64,000 nucleotides of DNA from Halomonas sp. JB37 (GCF_002332255.1 NZ_NRGW01000001.1:3720001-3784000); one strand, 5' to 3'. Positions 53,782 to 63,795 are shown, counted from the stretch's first letter. The notes: generated by a model not told the origin, from the letters alone. Program-made: numbers and translations.

Positions 53782-54573
53782 ATGAACGTTCCTATCAAGA
53801 CGCCTTCTGAAATCGAACACATGCGCGAAGCCGGACGCCAAGCGGTCAGCGTCATCGAAATGATCACCCCGCATGTGCAGGCGGGCATCAGCACCGGCGA
53901 AATCGACCGCCTTTGCCACGCATACATTGTTAATGAACTGGGCTCAACACCTGCGCCGCTGAACTACCATGGCTTCCCCAAGGCGACCTGCACCTCGCTG
54001 AATCACGTGGTGTGCCACGGCATTCCCGACGATGCCAAGACGCTGAAAAAAGGCGACATCATGAATCTGGATATCACCGTTAAGACCCCAGCGGGTTATC
54101 ACGGCGACTCCAGCGTTATGTTTATCATCGGTGAGAACATTCAGGGCGAGCGACTGAGCCGCATCACTCAAGAGTGCCTGTATAAAAGCATCGAATTAGT
54201 AAAACCCGGGGTACGCCTTTCTGAACTCGCCCGCGTGATTCAAAAGCACGCTGAAGAGAACGGCTATTCGGTCGTCCGCGACTTCTGCGGCCACGGGCTA
54301 GGTGCCGAGTTTCACGAAGAGCCGCAGTTTTTACACTACGATGGCTACGCGCCGGATGCCGACATTAAACTGGCGGCGGGTATGTGCTTCACGATCGAGC
54401 CGATGATCAACGTTGGTGGCTACAAAACCAAGGTACTGCGCGATGGCTGGACGGCCGTCACCAGAGATCGCAGCCTTTCTGCCCAGTGGGAACATACGCT
54501 GCTGGTCACTGAGTCTGGCGTTGAGGTGCTGACTGCACGTAGCGAAGAAGACTTCAGCTTTTTGCCCAACTGA
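53782..54573 (+). CDS. map: methionine aminopeptidase, type I
   Basis: A 263-residue enzyme (E. coli 264) removing initiator Met. From the ATG at 53782 (MNVPIKTPSEIEHMREAGR); a TTG ten codons earlier is unlikely. Metal ligands: Asp pair in MNLDITVKTPAGYHGDSSVMF, His in HGLGAEFHEEPQ, Glu in CFTIEPMINVG and Glu in SAQWEHTLLVTE. It shares one base with the glnD start (TGATG). Divergent from rpsB, as in E. coli. Confidence 0.97.
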   Translation: MNVPIKTPSEIEHMREAGRQAVSVIEMITPHVQAGISTGEIDRLCHAYIVNELGSTPAPLNYHGFPKATCTSLNHVVCHGIPDDAKTLKKGDIMNLDITVKTPAGYHGDSSVMFIIGENIQGERLSRITQECLYKSIELVKPGVRLSELARVIQKHAEENGYSVVRDFCGHGLGAEFHEEPQFLHYDGYAPDADIKLAAGMCFTIEPMINVGGYKTKVLRDGWTAVTRDRSLSAQWEHTLLVTESGVEVLTARSEEDFSFLPN

Positions 54574-57248
54574 TGCTCCTACACCACTACCGGTTTGAAC
54601 CGGACACCTCGCTTTACGACCTGCACGCCTTTCGCGCCGAGCTTGCAGGTTCGCGCTCACCGATTGCACCGTTTAAGGCGGCCCTGCGCGAGCTACAGAC
54701 GCGCCTAGATGACCAGTTTCGTGCCGGAGCGGATATTCGCGACTTGGTACGTGGGCGCGCCTGGTATTTAGACCAACTGCTGGCGATAGCCTGGGCACTG
54801 CAAGCATGGCCTGATGACGGTATTGCATTGGTCGCAGTGGGTGGCTACGGCCGGGGCGAGCTCCACCCTCACTCGGATATCGACCTGCTACTGCTGCTGG
54901 CACAGGACGATGACACCGCTTACCGCGAGCCGCTCACCGCGTTTATCACTTTTTTGTGGGATATCGGCCTTGAAATTGGCCATAGCGTGCGCTCACTCAA
55001 CGACTGCGAGCGAGAAGCCAAAGCCGATGTGACGGTGATTACCAACCTGCTTGAATCGCGCCTAATCGCAGGCCCCGAAAGCCTGCGTGTCGCCATGCAG
55101 CAGCGCTTAAGCGCCAGCAACATTTGGCCCGCCGACCGTTTTTTCGAGGCCAAATGGCAGGAACAAATATCTCGCCACTACCGCTACAACAACTCTGAAT
55201 ACCATTTGGAGCCCAACCTTAAAAGCTCCCCAGGCGGTCTGCGCGACATCCAAATGATCGGCTGGGTCGCGAAGCGCCATTTTGATACTGAGCAGTACAC
55301 CGACATCGTGGCCAAAGGGTTTATGAACGATGCCGAGCTGCGCATTCTAAGCCAGGGCCAGGCGTTTTTATGGCAGGTCCGCTATGCCCTGCATATGCTC
55401 ACCGACCGCGCTGAAGACCGCCTGCTGTTTGATCACCAGCGCACCATTGCCGACATGTTTGGCTTTCGCGATACGCCGGAACGCCTGGCGGTTGAGCAAT
55501 TCATGAAACGCTACTACCGGCATGTCACCGCGCTCGCAGGCCTTAACGACATGCTGCTACAGCATTTTGACGAAGTCATTCTGCGTGGCAAAGAGGCCCT
55601 AGAAACCGTCAAACTCAATGAGCGCTTTGAGACCAAAGGCGGCTACATTCAAGCGCGCTCGCGCACTTTATTTCGCGAGCAGCCCGCGGCCATGCTGGAA
55701 CTGTTTCTCCTCATGGCCCAGCACCCAGAGATTGAAGGGGTTCGCGCGGACACGATCCGGCTGATTCGTGATCACCGCCACCAAATTGACGATCACTATC
55801 GCGACGAGCCTCGCCACCAGCGGCTATTCATGGCCATTATGCGCGCCCCTGGCAACGTGCCACGCCAGCTGCGCCGCATGAACCGCTACGGCATTCTAGG
55901 CAAGTATCTGCCTGAATTTGGCCGCGCGGTGGGCCTCATGCAGCACGATCTGTTTCATATCTATACCGTCGATGCTCACACCCTGCGGCTGCTTAAGTTT
56001 CTGCACGGTTTTCGCAAATCGGACGCCAAGAGCGACTTCCCAGTCGCGGCTGCGCTAATACCGCAGCTGCCAAAGCTGGAGCTGCTTTGGATTGCCGGCC
56101 TATTTCACGATATTGGCAAAGGCCGCGGTGGCGATCACTCAGAAATCGGCGCCCGCGATGTCGAGCAGTTTTGTCAAAAGCATCACGTATCGCTGCATGA
56201 CACCAACCTCGTTAGCTGGCTTGTCGAGCACCATCTGCTGATGTCGATGACGGCACAAAAGCGCGACATTACCGATCCCGACGTGATTCGCGATTTCGCT
56301 CTGATCGTGCGCAACGAGACCCGCTTAGATTATCTGTACGTGCTCACCGTCGCCGACATCAATGCCACCAACCCTACGCTATGGAATGGCTGGCGTGCAT
56401 CGCTGCTGCGCCAACTTCACGCCGAAACCAAACGCGCCCTGCGCCGCGGCCTGAACAATCCACCGGACCGCGACGACTGGGTACGCGAGACGAAAACAGA
56501 AGCGCGTTCGCTGCTACAAACCATTGGCGTCAATCGCGGCCAAATTGACCAGCTTTGGGATTCGCTCGGGGAAGACTATTTTCTACAGTACGCGCCCAGC
56601 GAAATCGTCTGGCAAACCCAGGGCATCCTCAATCACAACCCGTCGCCGCTACCGCTGGTGCTGATTAGCGCGCCCACGGCAGATATGGCCGAAGGCGGCA
56701 CCAAGGTATTCATCCACACCCGCTCGGTGGATGATCTATTCGCTGCCACCGCTGCCGCCATGGAGCAGCTCGGCCTATCAATTCACGATGCGCGTATTGC
56801 TACCTCGCATAACGACTGGACGCTAAATACCTTTATCGTCCTTGATAGTCACAGCCAGCCGATCCGCGATCCTGCGTACATCGAGGAGATGCGTCAGCAT
56901 TTAGTCGAAGAGCTCGATGATCCTGATGACTACCCCACGATTGTCACCCGCCATACTCCGCGCCAGCTCAAGCATTTCAAGGTACCCACCGAGGTCATCA
57001 TTGAACAAGATCCGGCTAATGAGCGCACCCTATTAGAGCTAACGGCCCCCGACCGCCCCGGCCTGCTGGCCCGAGTAGGGCGTATTTTCATGGAGCAGGA
57101 CATCGCTATTTCCGCGGCCAAAATTGCCACGCTAGGCGAGCGCGTAGAAGACGTATTTTTCATTACCACCAAAGCCGGTGAGCCGCTTACTGACCCCGAG
57201 CGCCAGCAGCAGCTGCGCGAGCGCTTAATAGAAGTATTAGGGGTTTAG
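54573..57248 (+). CDS. glnD: bifunctional uridylyltransferase/uridylyl-removing enzyme GlnD
   Basis: An 891-residue nitrogen sensor that uridylylates and deuridylylates PII according to glutamine level. The nucleotidyltransferase site is VGGYGRGELHPHSDIDLLLL (about residues 89-108). The HD domain carries GLFHDIGKGRGGDHSEIGARD (about residues 508-528), and two ACT domains follow at about 703-780 and 812-888 (LLELTAPDRPGLLARVGRIFMEQDI). Length equals E. coli GlnD (890). It is translationally coupled to map. Confidence 0.97.
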   Translation: MLLHHYRFEPDTSLYDLHAFRAELAGSRSPIAPFKAALRELQTRLDDQFRAGADIRDLVRGRAWYLDQLLAIAWALQAWPDDGIALVAVGGYGRGELHPHSDIDLLLLLAQDDDTAYREPLTAFITFLWDIGLEIGHSVRSLNDCEREAKADVTVITNLLESRLIAGPESLRVAMQQRLSASNIWPADRFFEAKWQEQISRHYRYNNSEYHLEPNLKSSPGGLRDIQMIGWVAKRHFDTEQYTDIVAKGFMNDAELRILSQGQAFLWQVRYALHMLTDRAEDRLLFDHQRTIADMFGFRDTPERLAVEQFMKRYYRHVTALAGLNDMLLQHFDEVILRGKEALETVKLNERFETKGGYIQARSRTLFREQPAAMLELFLLMAQHPEIEGVRADTIRLIRDHRHQIDDHYRDEPRHQRLFMAIMRAPGNVPRQLRRMNRYGILGKYLPEFGRAVGLMQHDLFHIYTVDAHTLRLLKFLHGFRKSDAKSDFPVAAALIPQLPKLELLWIAGLFHDIGKGRGGDHSEIGARDVEQFCQKHHVSLHDTNLVSWLVEHHLLMSMTAQKRDITDPDVIRDFALIVRNETRLDYLYVLTVADINATNPTLWNGWRASLLRQLHAETKRALRRGLNNPPDRDDWVRETKTEARSLLQTIGVNRGQIDQLWDSLGEDYFLQYAPSEIVWQTQGILNHNPSPLPLVLISAPTADMAEGGTKVFIHTRSVDDLFAATAAAMEQLGLSIHDARIATSHNDWTLNTFIVLDSHSQPIRDPAYIEEMRQHLVEELDDPDDYPTIVTRHTPRQLKHFKVPTEVIIEQDPANERTLLELTAPDRPGLLARVGRIFMEQDIAISAAKIATLGERVEDVFFITTKAGEPLTDPERQQQLRERLIEVLGV

Positions 57249-57256
57249 AATGCTCT

Positions 57257-57294
57257 GCAAGCCCAGTAAGGTTTGAGCCAACACTGGGGCTTGC
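57257..57294 (+). terminator. hairpin after glnD
   Basis: GCAAGCCCAGT (57257-57267) pairs with ACTGGGGCTTGC (57283-57294) with one bulged G and a 15-base loop. No strong T tract. It overlaps the candidate dapC promoter. Confidence 0.5.
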
Positions 57295-57301
57295 TTATAA
57301 T
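57273..57301 (+). promoter_or_regulatory. candidate sigma-70 promoter for the dap genes
   Basis: TTGAGC (57273-57278), a 17-base spacer, and a perfect TATAAT (57296-57301), 39 bases before the dapC ATG. The spacer includes one arm of the glnD hairpin. Confidence 0.55.
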
Positions 57302-57339
57302 TGTCGGTCTACGCCCGCCACGCCACCAACGGACATATC

Positions 57340-58536
57340 ATGAACGCCGACCTTGACGCCCTGCATCCCTACCCGTTTGAAAAGCTGGCCGCGCTCAAGG
57401 CAGCGCTCACCCCACCGGCTGAGATCGCACCTATCTCGCTGACGATTGGCGAACCCCAGCACGCCCCCTACCCCGCAGCGCTGGAAGCCATGGTGGCGCA
57501 TCAGCTGGAAATGGCCCGCTACCCGGCCACTAACGGCCTGCCTGCACTGCGCCAAACGATTGCTGCCTGGGCAGCCCAGCGTTTTCAATTGCGCGAGCTG
57601 GATAGCGAGCGCCACGTAGTGCCGGTTAACGGCACGCGAGAAGCTATCTTCGCCTTTGTTCAGGCGGCGCTGGACCGCACCCGCCCGGCCAAAGTTGCCG
57701 TACCCAATCCGTTTTATCAGATTTACGAAGGCGCGACGCTGTTAGCCGGTGGCGAGCCGCTTTACCTGGACTGCACCGCTGAGAATGGCTTTCGACCCGA
57801 CATTAGCGCGGTGCCCGCCGCCACGTGGCGCGAGGTGCAGATCGTCTTTATTTGCTCGCCGGGCAACCCTACCGGTGCGGTCACGCCTCTTGATGAGTTC
57901 AAGCAGCTGATTGCGCTGGCTGATGAACATGATTTTATTATCGCCTCCGATGAATGCTACTCGGAGCTGTATCTTGACGAAGCCGCCCCACCGCCCGGCC
58001 TGTTGCAGGCCTGCGCAGAGCTTGGGCGCGACGATTACCGGCGCTGCGTCGTCTTTCATTCGCTTTCCAAACGCTCCAACTTGCCAGGGCTGCGCTCTGG
58101 CTTTGTGGCGGGCGATGCGGCATTACTGACGCCCTTTAAGCGCTACCGTACCTATCACGGCTGCGCAATGTCGCTACCACTGCAACATGCTTCTATCGCC
58201 GCCTGGCAGGATGAACACCACGTGCGCGCGAATCGCGACGCCTATCGCGAAAAGTTTAGCGCCGTTACCGGTGTACTCGCACCCGTAATGGACTTTCCGG
58301 CGCCAAAGGCTAGTTTTTATCTATGGCCTGCGGTACCGGGCGGTGACGACATCGCCTTTACCCAACGCCTATTCGCTGAGCAGCACGTGAGCGTTTTGCC
58401 CGGCAGCCTAATGGGCCGTACCGGCAGAAGTGGCAAAAATCCCGGAGCCGGCCGTTTGCGATTAGCGCTGGTCGCTGAGTTAGCGCCCACGCTTGAAGCG
58501 GCCCAGCGAATTCGCCAGCTGATAGAGCTCGGTTAA
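57340..58536 (+). CDS. dapC: N-succinyldiaminopimelate aminotransferase DapC
   Basis: A 398-residue fold-type I PLP aminotransferase. From the ATG at 57340 (MNADLDALHPYPFEKLAALK), the usual DapC opening. IFICSPGNPTGAV-like (VFICSPGNPTGAVTPLDEF) and the PLP lysine in VFHSLSKRSNLPGLRSGFVAG are diagnostic. The name over ArgD-like enzymes rests on the family start and on dapD and dapE downstream. It makes N-succinyl-LL-diaminopimelate for lysine and peptidoglycan. Confidence 0.93.
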   Translation: MNADLDALHPYPFEKLAALKAALTPPAEIAPISLTIGEPQHAPYPAALEAMVAHQLEMARYPATNGLPALRQTIAAWAAQRFQLRELDSERHVVPVNGTREAIFAFVQAALDRTRPAKVAVPNPFYQIYEGATLLAGGEPLYLDCTAENGFRPDISAVPAATWREVQIVFICSPGNPTGAVTPLDEFKQLIALADEHDFIIASDECYSELYLDEAAPPPGLLQACAELGRDDYRRCVVFHSLSKRSNLPGLRSGFVAGDAALLTPFKRYRTYHGCAMSLPLQHASIAAWQDEHHVRANRDAYREKFSAVTGVLAPVMDFPAPKASFYLWPAVPGGDDIAFTQRLFAEQHVSVLPGSLMGRTGRSGKNPGAGRLRLALVAELAPTLEAAQRIRQLIELG

Positions 58537-58581
58537 CAGTGATTACTCACCGCGCCCTTATTTAACGTTCTTGGAGGTCGT

Positions 58582-58926
58582 ATGCGAACGCTCTACATTA
58601 TCAATAATTGCGACACTTGCCGTAAGGCACAAAAAGATTTAGAAGCGAAAGGTATTGCCTTTAAAAGCTATGATTTACGCAAAGATGGCCTTTCAGCGAG
58701 CTTGCTTGAGCACATCCTTGAGCGCGTAGCACTAGTGGAGGCAATCAATAAGCGCAGCAAAACCTGGCGCGAGCTTTCCGATGAGGAGAAAAACTACGAC
58801 GCCAACTCGGCTCGCCAACTGCTGATCAAACATCCGACGCTGCTTAAGCGGCCGCTGCTCGAAGTAGACGACGCCACCATTTTAGTCGGCTATCGCGAGG
58901 GCGATTACGACCAGCTACGCGGCTAG
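58582..58926 (+). CDS. ArsC-family (YffB/Spx-like) thioredoxin-fold protein
   Basis: A 114-residue protein with MRTLYIINNCDTCRKAQKDLEAKGI, a CxxC at Cys10 and Cys13, then FKSYDLRKDGLSASLLEHIL and LIKHPTLLKRPLLEVDDATILVGYRE. This fits YffB-like ArsC-family reductases rather than true arsenate reductases. A perfect GGAGG lies seven bases before the ATG. In E. coli the homologue yffB sits next to dapE, so its place between dapC and dapD is conserved in kind, though its role there is unclear. Confidence 0.88.
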   Translation: MRTLYIINNCDTCRKAQKDLEAKGIAFKSYDLRKDGLSASLLEHILERVALVEAINKRSKTWRELSDEEKNYDANSARQLLIKHPTLLKRPLLEVDDATILVGYREGDYDQLRG

Positions 58927-58985
58927 CCGCGGCCACACACTGTTTATTTTTACGACCCTTTTCCCTAACCACAGGACGACGACTT

Positions 58986-60011
58986 ATGCTGAGCTTTGCG
59001 CTTGGAATCGGCACTCAAAACACTCAGGGCAACTGGCTGGAAATTTATTACCCGGCGCCACTGTTCAACCCAGAAGCGAGTCTGGTGGAGGCCGCGCAAC
59101 AAGCGCTAGATGCGCCCAAGGGCAATGCCGCCATCAGCTTTCTACCCGAAGACTGCACGCGGCTGGCCAAGGCGTTAGAAGCCGCCGGCCATTCTGCCCA
59201 AGCGGAGCTTGCTGAAGCGCTTTCTGCCAGCCAGCGCCCCCTGGTAGCCATGTTCCTGGACACAGACCAAGCTCCGCAAACCGTGCCTGAGGTGTATTTA
59301 AAGCTGCACCTACTGTCGCATCGCCTAGTTAAGCCTCACGGCCTCGATCTCACTGGTATGTTTGGCCTGCTGCGCAATATCGCCTGGACCAACGAAGGCG
59401 CGATTGATATTGAAGAGCTACCAACGCGCCGCCTGAAGGCGCGCATGGCCGGCCGCGCGCTGTCCGTTGACTGCGTTGACAAGTTCCCCAAAATGACCGA
59501 CTACGTGGTGCCCACCGGCATTCGCATTGCTGACACCGCCCGCGTGCGTCTGGGCGCTTATTTGGGTGAAGGCACCACCGTCATGCACGAAGGCTTCGTC
59601 AACTTCAATGCCGGCACTGAAGGCCCTGGCATGGTTGAAGGCCGTATTTCAGCCGGCGTCATGATCGGCAAAGGCTCTGACCTTGGCGGCGGTTGCTCGA
59701 CCATGGGCACGCTCTCCGGCGGCGGTAATATGGTTATTAAGGTCGGAGAAGGCTGCTTGATCGGCGCCAACGCAGGCATCGGCATTCCGCTGGGCGACCG
59801 TTGCACGGTAGAAGCAGGCCTGTACATCACCGCAGGGTCTAAAATTACGCTTTTGGATGAGCAAGGCCAAGAAGTGAATACCGTCGCTGCGCGCGAGTTA
59901 GCCGGCCAAGATGACCTGCTATGGCGCCGCAATTCACAAAGTGGCCGCATCGAGTGCTTGACCAATAAAAGTGCGATCGCCCTAAACGAGGCGCTGCATG
60001 CCCATAACTGA
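58986..60011 (+). CDS. dapD: 2,3,4,5-tetrahydropyridine-2,6-dicarboxylate N-succinyltransferase DapD (long form)
   Basis: A 341-residue left-handed beta-helix acyltransferase, using succinyl-CoA. It is the long Pseudomonas/actinobacterial type, about 70 residues longer than E. coli DapD (274). The N-terminal domain [27 protein letters not shown] is typical of that type. The helix region has [26 protein letters not shown] and [14 protein letters not shown]. It overlaps dapE by 14 bases. Confidence 0.95.
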   Translation: MLSFALGIGTQNTQGNWLEIYYPAPLFNPEASLVEAAQQALDAPKGNAAISFLPEDCTRLAKALEAAGHSAQAELAEALSASQRPLVAMFLDTDQAPQTVPEVYLKLHLLSHRLVKPHGLDLTGMFGLLRNIAWTNEGAIDIEELPTRRLKARMAGRALSVDCVDKFPKMTDYVVPTGIRIADTARVRLGAYLGEGTTVMHEGFVNFNAGTEGPGMVEGRISAGVMIGKGSDLGGGCSTMGTLSGGGNMVIKVGEGCLIGANAGIGIPLGDRCTVEAGLYITAGSKITLLDEQGQEVNTVAARELAGQDDLLWRRNSQSGRIECLTNKSAIALNEALHAHN

Positions 60012-61170
60012 GTCTGAATCACTGTCGCCGACGCTCACGCTCGCCTTTGAGCTGCTGCGCCGTGCGTCGGTCACGCCAGACGACGAGGGCTGCCAGCCGC
60101 TGATGATCGAGCGCTTAGAAGCGCTCGGTTTTCATATTGAGCGTCTGCCGTTTGGCGATGTGCAAAATTTTTGGGCAATACGCGGCCATCACGGCCCCGT
60201 CATAGCGTTCGCGGGGCATACCGACGTGGTCCCCAGCGGCCCGCATATCAATTGGCAGCATCCGCCGTTTGAACCCTGTATCGACGACGAGGGCATGCTC
60301 TGCGGCCGCGGCGCTGCCGATATGAAAGGCAGCCTGGCCTCAATGCTGACAGCGGTTGAGCGTTTTGTTACTCGCTACCCTCAGCACGATGGGCGAATTG
60401 CCTTTCTGATTACCTCCGACGAAGAGGGCCCCGCAGTGGATGGCACCCGTGCGGTGGTTGAGCATTTACGCGAGCGCAATGAACGCCTTGATTACTGCAT
60501 CGTCGGCGAGCCTTCCTCTACTGAGCGCCTGGGCGATGTGATTAAAAACGGGCGCCGCGGCTCGCTCGGCGGCGTACTGCACGTCGAAGGCATTCAAGGC
60601 CACGTGGCTTACCCGCATTTAGCGCGCAACCCTATTCATCAAGCGATGCCTGCGCTAACGGCGCTCATCAACGAGCACTGGGACGCTGGCAACGATTTCT
60701 TCCCGGCCACCAGCTTTCAAATATCTAACCTTCGAGCGGGCACAGGCGCCACCAACGTGATCCCTGGCGACGTGGAGGTGGTATTTAACTTCCGCTTTTC
60801 CACCGAGGTGACGCACGAGGAGCTCAAAACGCGCACACACGCTATTTTGGACCAGCATGCGCTTGAGTATCAGGTAGACTGGACGCTCAATGGCGAGCCA
60901 TTTTTGACTGCAGAAGGCGAGCTTGTCGATGCGGCCATTAAAGGTGTTGAAGCGGTGACCGGCCTGAGGCCCACGCTTTCAACCAGCGGCGGCACGTCTG
61001 ATGGCCGCTTTATTGCCACCCTGGGCGCGCAAGTGGTCGAGCTAGGACCGCTTAACGATACCATCCACAAGGTCAATGAGCGCGTTCGCGCCAGCGATCT
61101 AGACGATTTAAGCCGGATTTACGAAGCCACGCTACAGGCGCTGCTCACACCCGGCGAGGCAAACGTATGA
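59998..61170 (+). CDS. dapE: succinyl-diaminopimelate desuccinylase DapE
   Basis: A 390-residue M20 zinc hydrolase giving LL-diaminopimelate. Metal and catalytic residues: [14 protein letters not shown] (His, Asp), [16 protein letters not shown] (Asp), [14 protein letters not shown] (Glu pair), YCIVGEPSS (Glu) and the late [10 protein letters not shown] (His). The lid domain carries [22 protein letters not shown]. The start lies in the end of dapD; the stop overlaps the next gene by 4 bases. Confidence 0.96.
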   Translation: MPITESESLSPTLTLAFELLRRASVTPDDEGCQPLMIERLEALGFHIERLPFGDVQNFWAIRGHHGPVIAFAGHTDVVPSGPHINWQHPPFEPCIDDEGMLCGRGAADMKGSLASMLTAVERFVTRYPQHDGRIAFLITSDEEGPAVDGTRAVVEHLRERNERLDYCIVGEPSSTERLGDVIKNGRRGSLGGVLHVEGIQGHVAYPHLARNPIHQAMPALTALINEHWDAGNDFFPATSFQISNLRAGTGATNVIPGDVEVVFNFRFSTEVTHEELKTRTHAILDQHALEYQVDWTLNGEPFLTAEGELVDAAIKGVEAVTGLRPTLSTSGGTSDGRFIATLGAQVVELGPLNDTIHKVNERVRASDLDDLSRIYEATLQALLTPGEANV

Positions 61171-61556
61171 TGGAGCGTTACCCCGATATAGAAATTTACC
61201 TGAAGAGCATTTCGCTTGACGCACTCAATGCGTGGCTTAAAAGCTCGCTGATAGCACCGCCGCTTAGCCCAGCCGGTAAAGGCCAGTGGAAAACCCGCGG
61301 CCAATATCAGGGCGACTGTGTACCGGTTTTATTGGTTGATAGGGCTGCGGATGGGTTTGCTAGCCTTTGGTTTGATAGCAACCATACCCCCTGGCTAACC
61401 GACCAAGACTGCGCCCAGCAGGCAGCCGAAGCGCTGCAAACCGAGGTGCGCTGCTCGCTAGGCGGCTGGCACCCTGGCGATGATCCTGATCGCTTTTGGC
61501 AAGTATTCCCGGGCGGCAAAGAAGGTGAAATTGCGTGGCCAGATTCGGGCCGCTGA
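61167..61556 (+). CDS. unknown protein coupled to dapE
   Basis: A 129-residue soluble protein I do not recognise as a named family. Its ATG overlaps the dapE stop (ATGATGG), and a terminator follows within 35 bases, so it is the last gene of the dap unit. It opens [24 protein letters not shown] and ends rich in Trp and Gly ([24 protein letters not shown]). It is acidic, with no signal peptide or helix. The coupling and sensible composition make it a real gene. A regulatory or accessory role in lysine synthesis is only a guess. Confidence 0.75.
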   Translation: MMERYPDIEIYLKSISLDALNAWLKSSLIAPPLSPAGKGQWKTRGQYQGDCVPVLLVDRAADGFASLWFDSNHTPWLTDQDCAQQAAEALQTEVRCSLGGWHPGDDPDRFWQVFPGGKEGEIAWPDSGR

Positions 61557-61590
61557 TATCAGGCTCACTAAACCACCCAACGAGCTAAAC

Positions 61591-61622
61591 GCAAACGACC
61601 CCGCCTTGGCGGGGTCGTTTGC
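61591..61622. terminator. strong bidirectional terminator
   Basis: GCAAACGACCCCGCC (61591-61605) and GGCGGGGTCGTTTGC (61608-61622) are perfect complements with TCGTTT inside the 3' arm. It lies between the convergent dap unit and the cold-shock gene. Confidence 0.85.
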
Positions 61623-61642
61623 TATCAAATAAGTGGTTAAAC

Positions 61643-62182
61643 CTACTCGATAATACTCACATCGTCAGCTTGCAGGCCACGCTCATTTTTTATCACGTGG
61701 TAACGCACAATTTGACCTTCTGCCAACATACGCGGGCCACGACCACGAATGGCGCGAAAATGTACAAATACGTCTTCGCCATTGTCGCGGGTAATAAAAC
61801 CGTAACCTTTGTTAGTGTTGAACCACTTTACATCACCTTCTTCACGGCCATCATTGGGGTCGATGATGTCTTCTTCCTCATCATCTTCCAAAGGAGCCGC
61901 CTGGGGCGGGCGCGACGCTGACTTGGAGCGTGCCATAGCGTCTGACGCCACCATTGAAGGCGCAAGCGCCGCTGATGCCAAGGTGCCGAGGAACAAAACA
62001 ATAAAACACCCTATAGCAACGGCAATATACACACCGCTCATACCACTGATGGCTAACTCGGCCAACCATAGCTCAGCGAGCGCACTATCGGTTAGATGAA
62101 CAATCCCCGCCAGCAGAAATGGCGTGGGGGCGGACAGTAATACACTGATTAAGAAACAGCGAAACACAACTTTTGGGTTCAT
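61643..62182 (-). CDS. membrane-anchored cold-shock-domain protein
   Basis: A 179-residue protein with two hydrophobic helices (about residues 7-28 and 48-72), a low-complexity acidic linker (APLEDDEEEDIIDPNDG) and a C-terminal cold-shock domain (about residues 113-179). The domain has both RNA-binding motifs: RNP1 in KGYGFITRD and RNP2 in DVFVHFRAI, then LAEGQIVRYHVIKNERGLQADDVSII. Classical CspA proteins are about 70 residues and soluble. The membrane attachment suggests nucleic-acid binding at the inner membrane; this is inference. Confidence 0.85.
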   Translation of the reverse strand: MNPKVVFRCFLISVLLSAPTPFLLAGIVHLTDSALAELWLAELAISGMSGVYIAVAIGCFIVLFLGTLASAALAPSMVASDAMARSKSASRPPQAAPLEDDEEEDIIDPNDGREEGDVKWFNTNKGYGFITRDNGEDVFVHFRAIRGRGPRMLAEGQIVRYHVIKNERGLQADDVSIIE

Positions 62183-62294
62183 AGAAAAAGAAAGCTCTCT
62201 TGTTGTATGGGTAACAGACGAAGGACAATACCCGAACTATCAGGCCCACTCCCAATAGCACCGGCATACTACTACATAAGGCTGCAATGTTATC

Positions 62295-62543
62295 ATGACC
62301 CACGAATTAACGCCTGCTGAGCTAACTCAACTTCTTGAATCGTTAGAAAGTCGTCTCGCCTACCAAGAACACTGGCTGGACACGCTAGACCAAGCGGTCG
62401 TGCAACAGGAGCGGCGCCTGGAAAAATTAGAGCAGCTAAGTGGGCTAATGCGCGAACGTCTGCGCGAGCAACATCAGGCACTCCAAGATAGCGAGCCCCA
62501 GGGTGGCCGACGCCCTGAGGATGAGCTGCCTCCGCACTATTAA
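62295..62543 (+). CDS. slyX: SlyX family protein
   Basis: An 82-residue coiled-coil protein with LESLESRLAYQEHWLDTLDQAVVQQERRLEKLE and the hallmark C-terminus PPHY (here EDELPPHY). Function is unknown beyond the family name. It is divergent from the cold-shock gene and convergent with ald, 24 bases apart. Confidence 0.92.
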   Translation: MTHELTPAELTQLLESLESRLAYQEHWLDTLDQAVVQQERRLEKLEQLSGLMRERLREQHQALQDSEPQGGRRPEDELPPHY

Positions 62544-62567
62544 ACCGACGGCCAGCGGGTGGACGGT

Positions 62568-63689
62568 TTAACTGCCGCTGATGACGCTGGCGGGATCAAC
62601 ACCATCAAGACCAAACGCTTGCGCCACCGCAGGGTACGTCACTCGCCCGGCATGGACATTAAGGCCCGGCAGAAAATGCGAGTCATCACGCAGCGCCTGC
62701 TGCCAGCCTTTATCTGCCAGCGCAATCACAAACGGCAGCGTTGCATTGGTTAGCCCTTGGGTAGAGGTCCGCGCTACCGCACCGGGCATATTGGCCACGC
62801 AGTAGTGCACAATGCCATCAACGATGTAGGTCGGCTCGGCGTGCGTCGTGGGTTTGCTGGTTTCAAAACAACCGCCCTGGTCAATCGCGACATCGACCAA
62901 TACGCTGCCGGGCTTCATATTAGCCAGCATATTCCGAGTGATTAATTTGGGAGCGGCCGCACCAGGCACCAGCACTGCGCCAATGATCATATCGGACTCA
63001 CGCACAGCGCTGTCTAATGCGTCGGTAGTTGAATAAACCGTTTTAATGCGCCCCTGATAACGATCGTCCAGCACTTCTAGCCGGGCCAGCGACTTATCCA
63101 GGATGGTGACGTCAGCACCTAGCCCCAGCGCCATACGGGCCGCGTTTTCGCCGACCACGCCTCCCCCAATCACGGTCACTTTGCCCGGCGCAACGCCAGG
63201 GACACCGGGCAGCAGCACGCCAGCGCCCCCCTGGGCTTTTTCTAGGCTGTGCGCACCGGCCTGAACGGCCATTCGACCGGCCACCGTGCTCATCGGCGCC
63301 AGCAGCGGCAGGCCGCCACGCGCGTCGGTAATGGTTTCATAGGCGATACAGGTCGCGCCGCTTTCCATCAGCCCACGGGTAAGCGTTTGTTCAGCGGCAA
63401 GATGTAGGTAGGTGAACAGCGTATGCTTCGCGGTGAGCCGTGCCACCTCCTCCGACTGAGGCTCTTTGACCTTAAGAATCAGCTCTGCACCGCGCCACAG
63501 CGCCTCTACATCGGTTTCTATCTGCGCTCCGGCGGCGTGATAGTCGTCATCCGCAAATCCCGCACCCTCACCGGCACCGGCCTGAACACTGACGTGATGG
63601 CCACGCTCGACTAGCTCGCGTGCGCCGGCGGGTGTTAAAGCCACTCGATATTCATGATTTTTAATTTCTTTAGGGATGGCGATATTCAT
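62568..63689 (-). CDS. ald: alanine dehydrogenase
   Basis: A 373-residue NAD-dependent enzyme interconverting L-alanine and pyruvate plus ammonia. The start [20 protein letters not shown] at 63689 has GGAAG upstream; a 36-codon longer frame has no family likeness. Key parts: [11 protein letters not shown] with the substrate Lys, [10 protein letters not shown] with the catalytic His, [29 protein letters not shown] as the NAD site, and [24 protein letters not shown]. It stands alone. Confidence 0.96.
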   Translation of the reverse strand: MNIAIPKEIKNHEYRVALTPAGARELVERGHHVSVQAGAGEGAGFADDDYHAAGAQIETDVEALWRGAELILKVKEPQSEEVARLTAKHTLFTYLHLAAEQTLTRGLMESGATCIAYETITDARGGLPLLAPMSTVAGRMAVQAGAHSLEKAQGGAGVLLPGVPGVAPGKVTVIGGGVVGENAARMALGLGADVTILDKSLARLEVLDDRYQGRIKTVYSTTDALDSAVRESDMIIGAVLVPGAAAPKLITRNMLANMKPGSVLVDVAIDQGGCFETSKPTTHAEPTYIVDGIVHYCVANMPGAVARTSTQGLTNATLPFVIALADKGWQQALRDDSHFLPGLNVHAGRVTYPAVAQAFGLDGVDPASVISGS

Positions 63690-63795
63690 TGGCGGCTTCC
63701 TTTTTAATGTAACGTCGGCGCTCAGCAGAAAAATTAGCTCTGTTAGGCAAACTACATCACCCCTAACGTTGACCACCAGCCCAGAAAATAAAAAC

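Noticed and set aside
58582..58926. Arsenate reductase
   Set aside because: The CxxC and C-terminal pattern fit YffB/Spx-like proteins and no ars genes are present.
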